Positions 26,726 to 32,213 of a stretch of 32,213 nucleotides of DNA are shown in pieces. The stretch spans positions 1 through 32,213 of the forward strand of contig CAMBVX010000031.1 of the NCBI GenBank assembly GCA_945871085.1, given 5' to 3'. The first letter of the stretch is position 1; each line of letters begins with the position of its first letter. The stretch comes from Opitutus sp. GAS368 (GTDB lineage Bacteria > Verrucomicrobiota > Verrucomicrobiia > Opitutales > Opitutaceae). Both the position numbers and the translations under genes were made by a program. A model generated the notes under the pieces. It made no database searches. It worked only from the letters and a program-made list of their open reading frames with translations, and had not been told where the DNA came from.

Positions 26726-28849
26726 ATGGCCTTGCCCGCGCACATTTCTTCCACGGTCGCGAATCCGTCGTCTGCGCGGACACCAATCTACGCCCTCGTG
26801 GGTAATCCCAATTGCGGCAAGACCACGCTCTTCAACGCGCTCACCGGACTAAAACAAAAAGTCGGCAACTACCCCGGCGTCACCGTTGAGAAAAAAATCG
26901 GCACAGCCTACTCGCAACACGGCCAACCCATCACGGTCATCGATTTGCCGGGCGCGTATTCGCTCGCCGCTCGCTCCCCCGACGAAGCGGTGACCCGCGA
27001 CGTCCTCCTCGGCCGCCGCGCCGATACCGCGCAGCCCGACCGGATTCTTTGCATCGTCGATGCAACCAATCTCGAACGAAACCTCTATCTCCTTCACCAG
27101 ATTCTCGACTTGGGTCGCCCAGTTATTCTCGTCGTCAACATGATGGATCTCGCCGCTGCCGCCGGCCTGACAGTCCGCATCTCGCGACTCGAGCAAGCCC
27201 TCGGCATACCCGTCATCGCCTGCGAAGCAGTGAACGGTAAAGGCCTCATCGAGCTCAAAGTCGCCATGAGCCGACCCGACCTTCCTTTGGCCCGACACGC
27301 GTGGGATGTCCCTGCCGCGATCGCTCCAGCGGTCACCGAACTCCAGGCCTCGCTCGTCTCGCACGACCGCAAAGCGCCGTTCCTCGCCCGCGCCGAAGCA
27401 CTCCTGCTCCTCACCGATCAGGATAGCGTGCGCGTCGCCGGCTCAACGCCGCTCCATGCCCGCACCGAAGAAATCCTACGTTCGTGGCAAAAATATTGGG
27501 AAGGCGAGGGGACTGACTGGGCCGGCGCACTCGTCAACTCCCGCTACGATGCGATCGGCCGCATCGCCGCCGACGTGATCCTTCAGACCGGTGAGACCGG
27601 CCCAACTGCTTCCGATAAAATCGACGCGGTCGTCACCGACTCCGTGTGGGGCTGGGCCGTGCTGGGTGCAGTAATGACCCTGCTCTTCATCAGTATCTTC
27701 ACGCTGGCGGAGCCGCCGATGAATTGGATCGATGACCAAACGGCCGTCTTCGCCAACTGGGTCCAACGCGTCATGCCCGAGGGTGATCTCCGTGATCTTA
27801 TTACCACCGGTGTAATCGCCGGAGTCGGCGGCGTGATTAAATTTCTGCCGCAGATCCTCATTTTGTTTTTCTTTATCGGACTGCTCGAAAGCACCGGTTA
27901 CATGGCGCGCGCCGCGTTCATCATGGATCGCCTCATGAGCCGCGTCGGGCTCAACGGTAAGAGTTTCATCCCGCTGCTCAGTTCCCACGCCTGCGCCATT
28001 CCCGGTATCATGGCCACGCGCACGATCGAAGATCCCAAGGATCGGCTCGTCACAATTTTGGTGGCGCCGCTCATGAGTTGCTCCGCGCGACTGCCCGTTT
28101 ACCTGCTCATGATCGCAGCACTCGTGCCCGGAGACCGTGTGCCACTGCTCACGAAAGTCTCCGTCATGATCCTCATGTATGCTTTGGGCACGCTCGGTGC
28201 CTTCGGCTTCGCGTGGCTCTTCAAGCGCACTCTGCTCAAAGGCGCGCCACCCCTGATGATCATGGAATTGCCGCCCTATCGGCTGCCCCGCGTGAAGGAC
28301 GTTGCGCTCAACATGCTCGAGCGCGGCGCACTCTTCCTGCGCCGGGCCGGCACCTTGATTCTCGGCATCAGCATCATCCTCTGGTTCCTCTCCGCGTATC
28401 CGAAAGCCCCTGCTGGCGCCACCGATCAGCAGCAACTCGCGCAAAGTTTTGCCGGCCGAGCCGGTCATCTCCTCGAACCCGCTATCAAGCCCCTCGGCTT
28501 CGACTGGCAGATCGGCATCGGCCTGATCAGTTCCTTCGCTGCTCGCGAAGTGTTTGTTTCCACCATGGGCGTCGTTTTCAACGCCGACGCCACCGACGAC
28601 ATCGCTCCGCTTCGCCACGCGATGCTCGCCGCCAAATGGCCCGACGGCCGGCCGTTGTTCACGCCGCTCGTGTGTTTCACCCTGATGATTTTTTATGTCT
28701 TCGCGATGCAGTGCGTCAGCACCATCGCCATCGTGAAGCGGGAAACCAACAGCTGGAAATGGCCGCTTTTCCAAACGGCCTACATGACTGGCACCGCGTG
28801 GATTCTCAGCTTCATGGTCTACCAAACCGGCACCGCGCTCGGTTTCTGA
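26726..28849 (+). CDS. feoB: Ferrous iron transporter FeoB
   Basis: This 707-residue Fe(II) transporter combines an N-terminal GTPase with a membrane pore. The G domain has G1 GNPNCGKTT from Gly26, switch-region TVEKK and G3 DLPG at residues 73-76, with NMMD as G4. The membrane domain (from about residue 300) contains two Gate-type cores, including FIGLLESTGYMARAAFIMDRLM with SCSARLPVYL and a later ISSFAAREVFVSTMG. The length is slightly short for FeoB, but all regions are present. It acts in the inner membrane. The start follows TCC. A small Cys-rich protein is encoded 13 bp downstream, as often seen for FeoB-associated partners. Confidence 0.95.
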   Translation: MALPAHISSTVANPSSARTPIYALVGNPNCGKTTLFNALTGLKQKVGNYPGVTVEKKIGTAYSQHGQPITVIDLPGAYSLAARSPDEAVTRDVLLGRRADTAQPDRILCIVDATNLERNLYLLHQILDLGRPVILVVNMMDLAAAAGLTVRISRLEQALGIPVIACEAVNGKGLIELKVAMSRPDLPLARHAWDVPAAIAPAVTELQASLVSHDRKAPFLARAEALLLLTDQDSVRVAGSTPLHARTEEILRSWQKYWEGEGTDWAGALVNSRYDAIGRIAADVILQTGETGPTASDKIDAVVTDSVWGWAVLGAVMTLLFISIFTLAEPPMNWIDDQTAVFANWVQRVMPEGDLRDLITTGVIAGVGGVIKFLPQILILFFFIGLLESTGYMARAAFIMDRLMSRVGLNGKSFIPLLSSHACAIPGIMATRTIEDPKDRLVTILVAPLMSCSARLPVYLLMIAALVPGDRVPLLTKVSVMILMYALGTLGAFGFAWLFKRTLLKGAPPLMIMELPPYRLPRVKDVALNMLERGALFLRRAGTLILGISIILWFLSAYPKAPAGATDQQQLAQSFAGRAGHLLEPAIKPLGFDWQIGIGLISSFAAREVFVSTMGVVFNADATDDIAPLRHAMLAAKWPDGRPLFTPLVCFTLMIFYVFAMQCVSTIAIVKRETNSWKWPLFQTAYMTGTAWILSFMVYQTGTALGF

Positions 28850-28862
28850 GGTCATTACACCC

Positions 28863-29039
28863 GTGAGCGCCGAATTCCAAACCCTCCTCGCCCTCGCCGT
28901 CGTCGCCCTCGCCGCCACGTGGCTGGTGCGCCGCGCATTTGCGAAGAAAAAAACTCCCGGATGCGGCGGTGACTGCGGCTGTGCGCCGCAAAAAATTTCC
29001 TCATCGGCCCGGCGGCCCCTGACCAGTCCGCGCCGCTAA
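28863..29039 (+). CDS. Small FeoB-associated Cys-rich membrane protein
   Basis: A 58-residue frame starts at GTG 28863, 13 bp after feoB, and ends at TAA 29037-29039. It encodes one hydrophobic helix (LLALAVVALAATWLVRRAF), a lysine cluster, then CGGDCGC, a compact cysteine motif typical of the small proteins encoded next to feoB, and a basic tail. Family knowledge: such FeoB-associated proteins may handle iron or regulate FeoB, but the mechanism is not settled. The CCC-GTG leader fits the start style of this genome. Its stop codon overlaps the stop of the convergent sialidase-like gene. Confidence 0.75.
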   Translation: MSAEFQTLLALAVVALAATWLVRRAFAKKKTPGCGGDCGCAPQKISSSARRPLTSPRR

Positions 29040-30046
29040 AGCCGCACTTTGGCCAGGTAGATCGCGGTCTTCCCTTCGTGACTCGAGTAGTAGCTCGTCC
29101 AGAGCAGCCCCTCGTGCCACACAAAAGCCGAGTAGCTCGTGTCACCGCCGCTCGGCAGCGTGACGAGCGGCGTCAGTTGAAACTTGTCCACGCGGGCGAT
29201 GATCATGCCCGTTTTCTCCGCCGGCCCACCCTGCGCTTTCGCGTAGATCCGCGTGCCCGCGATCCAGCGCCCGTCGGGTAACACCGTGAAATCTGGCCCA
29301 CCCCAGCGCAGATTGCTTTGGTGCCACGTCCACTGCGTGTAGGGCGCACGCGCTTCGCCGAACCAGCCCAGCTTGTTTCCCGCCTCGCGACGCACCATTG
29401 CGACCATCCGCCCATCCGGTAAGAACCGCAGCGTCGTCTCGTTTGGCCGATCCGGCACGTCCATTTTTCCGACCACCTTCCACGCGACTCCATCGCTGCT
29501 CTTGCACACGAAAATCTCCTCGCCGCTGCCCACCGTCGTTTTCACCGACCGATACGACACGCCATACGCTGTCCCCTCGTGCCACGTCACGCGCCACAGC
29601 CAATCGCCCTCCCGGAGAATCTTTTCCGATGGCGTCCACGCGCGCCCATCCTTCGAAAAACTCACCCTTGGCCGCCGTCCCTTCAGCTCCTTTGTCCCAA
29701 GGTAGATCGATCCGCCACAGACCAACATCAGCCGCCCATCCGGCGCGACAGATAGTTTTGGGTCTCGCAAATCAACATCCTTCTCCGCGAGTGCCACCGC
29801 CGATTCCCAAATGGATCCGTCCGACGATGTGATAATCCGGATGACCCCATCGCCACCCACGTGCCCATCCGCCTCGCGAAACGTGCACCACCACTGCTCG
29901 CGCCAACGCACAAGATCCGTGAAGGCGTTGTGTCCGCCCGCATCCCATATTTTTTTAACCTCCACAATTTCCGCTCCGACTGCGGCCGCCATCAAAATTG
30001 CCGTCAGCACGAGGCGGCGCGTGAACCAAACAATTTTTCTCATCAT
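29036..30046 (-). CDS. Secreted sialidase-like six-bladed propeller protein
   Basis: This 336-residue protein starts with a signal peptide (RRLVLTAILMAAAVGAE) and then propeller repeats carrying Asp-box-like motifs (S-x-D-x-x-x-W), for example SSDGSIWES, SFSKDGRAWT and CKSSDGVAWK. This is the exo-alpha-sialidase-like fold, but a catalytic arginine triad cannot be confirmed by eye, so it may be a related glycan-binding or hydrolase family. It is transcribed divergently from nagB, which degrades amino-sugar phosphate, fitting a role with amino-sugar-containing glycans (inference). It is convergent with the feo operon, with overlapping stops at 29036-29039. Start: the first of two adjacent ATGs at 30046. 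Confidence 0.7.
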   Translation of the reverse strand: MMRKIVWFTRRLVLTAILMAAAVGAEIVEVKKIWDAGGHNAFTDLVRWREQWWCTFREADGHVGGDGVIRIITSSDGSIWESAVALAEKDVDLRDPKLSVAPDGRLMLVCGGSIYLGTKELKGRRPRVSFSKDGRAWTPSEKILREGDWLWRVTWHEGTAYGVSYRSVKTTVGSGEEIFVCKSSDGVAWKVVGKMDVPDRPNETTLRFLPDGRMVAMVRREAGNKLGWFGEARAPYTQWTWHQSNLRWGGPDFTVLPDGRWIAGTRIYAKAQGGPAEKTGMIIARVDKFQLTPLVTLPSGGDTSYSAFVWHEGLLWTSYYSSHEGKTAIYLAKVRL

Positions 30047-30183
30047 AATCTGCTAGGGTGGGGTAGAGCGCGCTCCAAAAATCTCACCCTTTCATTGCCA
30101 CAACCCTCGTCCGCCACAAGCTCCCTTCGCCGGCTTGCCCGGAAAATCTCCGCCGTCGTAACGTCTCATATCCTTTCATCCCC
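30047..30183. promoter_or_regulatory. Divergent promoter region, sialidase-like gene / nagB
   Basis: This 137-bp gap separates the leftward sialidase-like gene from rightward nagB and should hold both promoters. GAGCGCGCTC at 30066-30075 is a 10-bp perfect palindrome that could be an operator. I cannot assign promoter boxes reliably. Confidence 0.4.
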
Positions 30184-30969
30184 ATGGAAATCCTCATCCG
30201 CGACAATGCCGAAGTCGGCTGCCTCCTCGGCGCGAAAATTATCGCCCGGGTCGTCCGCGAAAAACCCGAAGCCGTCCTCGGCCTCGCCACCGGTCGCACT
30301 CCGCTCCGTCTTTACCAAGAGCTCATCCGCCTGCATCGCGACGAGGGCCTCGACTTCAGCCGGGTCACGACGTTCAACCTCGACGAGTATGTCGGCCTCG
30401 CCGGCACCCACAACCAGTCCTACCGGTATTTCATGTGGGAAAATCTCTTCCGCCACATCAACATCGACCAACAGCGCACCCACGTGCCCGTTGGCACGGC
30501 GGCCGATCTTCACACCGAGTGCCGCGGCTACGAACAACGCATCCTCGACGCGGGCGGCATCGACATCCAGCTCCTCGGCCTCGGCCGCAACGGTCACATC
30601 GGCTTCAATGAGCCCACCGGCTCGCTCCGCTCGCGCACGTGGATTAAGATCCTCTCCGAGCAAACGCTCCGTGATAACAGCGCGGTCTTCGGCTCCTTCG
30701 ACGCCATGCCGAAACACGCACTCACGATGGGCATCGGCACCATCCTTGATGCGCGCCGCTGCCTGCTCCTCGCGTTCGGTCCCGCGAAAGTCCGCGCCGT
30801 CGAACACATGGTCGAAGGTCCGCTCGCCGCAATTTGTCCCGGTTCCGCTCTCCAGCTTCACCCCCGCGCCACGGTGATCCTCGACGAAAATTCGTCCGCC
30901 GGTCTCCACTACGCAGATCATTACCGCTGGATCGACAGCCACAAACTCGACTGGCAGCGCAACGGCTGA
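30184..30969 (+). CDS. nagB: Glucosamine-6-phosphate deaminase
   Basis: This 261-residue enzyme converts glucosamine 6-phosphate to fructose 6-phosphate and ammonia, feeding amino sugars into glycolysis. The phosphate-binding LGLATGRTP loop is at about residues 32-40. The catalytic acid is in FNLDEYVGL (Asp67), and GRNGHIGFNEP carries His138 and Glu143. Asn replaces the aspartate found before the histidine loop in E. coli NagB; this is the usual state in the Bacillus-type enzyme, which the sequence resembles throughout. Length is normal for that type. The start is preceded by CCCC. There is no nagA or PTS gene nearby. Confidence 0.95.
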   Translation: MEILIRDNAEVGCLLGAKIIARVVREKPEAVLGLATGRTPLRLYQELIRLHRDEGLDFSRVTTFNLDEYVGLAGTHNQSYRYFMWENLFRHINIDQQRTHVPVGTAADLHTECRGYEQRILDAGGIDIQLLGLGRNGHIGFNEPTGSLRSRTWIKILSEQTLRDNSAVFGSFDAMPKHALTMGIGTILDARRCLLLAFGPAKVRAVEHMVEGPLAAICPGSALQLHPRATVILDENSSAGLHYADHYRWIDSHKLDWQRNG

Positions 30970-31043
30970 TCCGCTCACCCGCGAGTTTTGTGCGACCACG
31001 ATAGGCTTCGTCGCGCCATCGCTTCATACCCCGAATCCGGACC

Positions 31044-31072
31044 AAAAAAAGGCGCGGTCCAAAGACCGCGCC
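31044..31072 (-). terminator. Intrinsic terminator reading leftward
   Basis: GGCGCGGTC (31051-31059) and GACCGCGCC (31064-31072) form a perfect 9-bp stem around CAAA. The seven A residues at 31044-31050 become a T-run on the minus strand, so the terminator closes minus-strand transcription coming from the toxin-antitoxin side. On the plus strand, behind nagB, there is no T-run. Confidence 0.85.
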
Positions 31073-31088
31073 GTGAGGCAAACCGTGG

Positions 31089-31208
31089 TTTCAAATAATT
31101 AGGTCTGCAGACGTATTACCTCTGAAGGTCTATTTTGCGCGAATAATTCCCGAACACCGCTTTCAGATAATTAGGTCTGCACCCGGAAAATAAGTAATCT
31201 GCAGACCT
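31089..31208. repeat. TTTCARATAATTAGGTCTGCA direct repeats with inverted partner
   Basis: A 21-bp word occurs at 31089-31109 and 31161-31181, 72 bp apart, differing at one position. AGGTCTGCA at 31173-31181 also has an inverted partner TGCAGACCT at 31200-31208. The first copy is followed by AC, making GTCTGCAGAC (31103-31112) self-complementary. The patch is AT-rich compared with its surroundings and runs into the truncated TIR-like frame. Confidence 0.7.
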
Positions 31209-31305
31209 TTTCGAGTTGGGTGGCAACCAGGTCACCTACGGGCTGTGCAGCAAGCCGCCGGACGAAATCCTTGTCCTCCGAGGTGTGGCTGAGGAATAGC
31301 TTCAC
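31171..31305 (-). pseudogene. Truncated 5' end of a TIR-domain gene
   Basis: From GTG 31305 the minus strand encodes 44 residues. The first 20 begin VKLFLSHTSEDKDFVRRLAA, which closely matches the first strand and helix of bacterial TIR domains (FxSHxSxDKxFV). After that the sequence stops resembling TIR: it runs into the direct-repeat patch and ends at 31171. A full TIR domain needs about 130 residues, including the catalytic glutamate of NAD-cleaving members, so this is a remnant cut by a deletion or insertion. It lies behind the RES toxin on the same strand. The family call is made from a short match, so certainty is moderate. Confidence 0.5.
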
Positions 31306-31402
31306 TGGCGCGAGAATAGGCCGCGGGTGGCTTGCGCCAAGCGATCTCTCGGCCTTCGTTCCCCTCAGCGCCGATGGCGCCGGTCCCCGACTCGTTGTTT
31401 TG
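31306..31402. other. Spacer between TIR remnant and RES toxin
   Basis: No gene or clear signal is visible. With the remnant, repeats and terminator, the stretch 30970-31402 contains no intact gene. Confidence 0.4.
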
Positions 31403-31891
31403 TCATGGGTTTGGCAGATTGCCGATCAGTGCAACCAACCGCGCATCGAAGTGAAACGGCGTCGGTCCAGAGATCACCCAACTCCACGACCAGGCAGAAT
31501 GCCGTGCATTGAGCAGTAAGTTATGCTCTCCGGGAGTGACGGCGCTCGGAACCCGCAGCGCTGGGCTCGTCGCTTTATTGAACCAGGTATCGCCGATGGA
31601 CTGTGCCGCAGGGAGCAGATCGTCGCCATCCCACCCCTTCGGAAAAGCCGGAACTATGTCGATCTCCGAGTCCGGCACGTCGACCTCGTAGATGACGTGG
31701 GGCGCCAGACAGTTGAAACGCTTGTAGTGCACCAGTCTTTCCAGTGTCGCAAGGGAACGACTTTCGGCCGCATAATCCAGGTATAGGGCACGAGTGTGCC
31801 ACCGACCGTCAGCCCAGAAGCCGCTTTGCCCCGAAAAGGCGTCTTTAGCGGTCGCGCCAAACTGCTGCAGCGCAATCCGGAACACCCTCAT
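31403..31891 (-). CDS. RES-domain toxin
   Basis: This 162-residue protein has the RES-domain layout: the MRVFRIA start with a conserved arginine, GRWHTRALYLDYAAESRSLATLERLVHY with the tyrosine and glutamate of the family, and a C-terminal LLNARHSAWSW...FHFDARL region with a serine. RES toxins consume NAD+ (phosphorolysis or hydrolysis) and are paired with Xre/MbcA/ParS-type antitoxins. Its ATG overlaps the antitoxin stop by ATGA at 31888-31891, so translation is probably coupled, antitoxin first. Length is normal. A leftward terminator lies about 330 bp downstream. Confidence 0.9.
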   Translation of the reverse strand: MRVFRIALQQFGATAKDAFSGQSGFWADGRWHTRALYLDYAAESRSLATLERLVHYKRFNCLAPHVIYEVDVPDSEIDIVPAFPKGWDGDDLLPAAQSIGDTWFNKATSPALRVPSAVTPGEHNLLLNARHSAWSWSWVISGPTPFHFDARLVALIGNLPNP

Positions 31892-32213
31892 ATCGGGACC
31901 CCATGCATCATGGCTTGCGCCAGATTCTCTACTTTGGCCGCGCCAACATCAGTCGCCAGCATTTCGAGCGGAGACTTCATCCCCAAGCTTCGGTCTGGGG
32001 CACTGAGCCACTGCGCCACGGCTTCATTGGTGGTGAATACTTGTCGGGCGAGGCGGTGAAGCCGGAGCACCCGCAGGAGGCGTTCTGATTCCTCCAGCGT
32101 AAACGGCTTGCGCGTTTTTTCACGTAAGGTGATGGTGCGCTGGGCCAGCCTCAAGGCTGCGATTATGCTCTGTTTCGGCAGGTTTAGCATCCCGGCGATT
32201 TGGGCCAGCGAAG
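31888..32213 (-). CDS. Xre/MbcA/ParS-type antitoxin (DUF2384), cut by window edge
   Basis: The readable C-terminal 108 residues carry a helix-turn-helix-like beginning (SLAQIAGMLNLPKQSIIAAL) and the DUF2384 toxin-binding tail WLSAPDRSLGMKSPLEMLATDVGAAKVENL, ending HGVPI. The family forms a complex with the RES toxin, neutralises it and usually represses its own promoter. The frame is open through the right edge of the window; an ATG at 32190 is inside the HTH-like region, so the true start probably lies beyond the window. Its stop overlaps the toxin start (ATGA). Confidence 0.88.
   Translation of the reverse strand, partial: SLAQIAGMLNLPKQSIIAALRLAQRTITLREKTRKPFTLEESERLLRVLRLHRLARQVFTTNEAVAQWLSAPDRSLGMKSPLEMLATDVGAAKVENLAQAMMHGVPI

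Noticed and set aside
27476-28918. Minus-strand open frame of 480 codons opposite feoB
   Set aside because: It has charged, low-complexity composition and no motifs, and lies antisense to a well-supported FeoB.
30592-30612. Loss of a catalytic Asp in NagB (Asn before GHIGFNEP)
   Set aside because: The same GRNGHIGFNEP wording is normal in Bacillus-type NagB, so this is family variation.

Overview
The window looks like a chromosomal segment from a high-GC member of the Verrucomicrobiota, probably Opitutales/Opitutaceae-like. This is an inference from three things: the mix of secreted sugar-related proteins (a Tat-exported Gfo/Idh/MocA oxidoreductase, a ThuA-domain protein, a TIM-barrel sugar epimerase, a PQQ-type propeller and a sialidase-like propeller), the near-absence of Shine-Dalgarno sequences in favour of C-rich leaders ending in CC-ATG, and the short-word intergenic repeats. 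No rRNA or tRNA gene is visible to fix the taxonomy.

Left part (1-9.2 kb). A decayed minus-strand gene (TolB-like/TPR remains) is followed by a UDP-glucuronate 4-epimerase, a small DUF486 membrane protein, a secreted PQQ-like propeller, a double-CDGSH iron-sulfur protein and a Tat-type Gfo/Idh/MocA oxidoreductase. Next come a frameshifted cytidylate-kinase-like gene and a minus-strand pair, sugar epimerase plus ThuA-domain protein. This is accessory metabolism with two broken genes.

Middle (9.2-15.1 kb). recA has a long, nearly perfect inverted repeat just upstream and a clear intrinsic terminator. A three-gene export system follows: MacB/LolD-type ATPase, a permease with two FtsX domains, and an HlyD-type membrane fusion protein.

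Core block (15.1-26.2 kb). mnmE, mnmG and trmB (tRNA modification) are followed by a complete F-type ATP synthase operon, atpBEFHAGDC, closed by a strong terminator. The mnmG-to-atp arrangement resembles the gene order beside oriC in many bacteria. mnmG contains a perfect 20-bp palindrome matching the ParB-binding site parS, so this is probably an origin-proximal region. A 118-bp MITE-like element lies just before mnmE.

Right part (26.2-32.2 kb). A ferrous-iron uptake cluster (feoA-feoA-feoB plus a small Cys-rich FeoB-associated protein) overlaps, stop codon to stop codon, a convergent secreted sialidase-like gene. Divergent from that is nagB. The right edge carries a minus-strand toxin-antitoxin pair (Xre/DUF2384 antitoxin, cut by the window end, and RES-domain toxin, overlapping by ATGA), then the first ~20 codons of a TIR-domain gene, a patch of repeats and a terminator reading leftward.

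The most interesting signals are the parS site inside mnmG, the dyad before recA, the mirrored short-word repeats (one with exact 10-bp phasing), the MITE-like element and the RES/Xre locus with its TIR stub. I did not find an entirely new multi-gene system that I could support.
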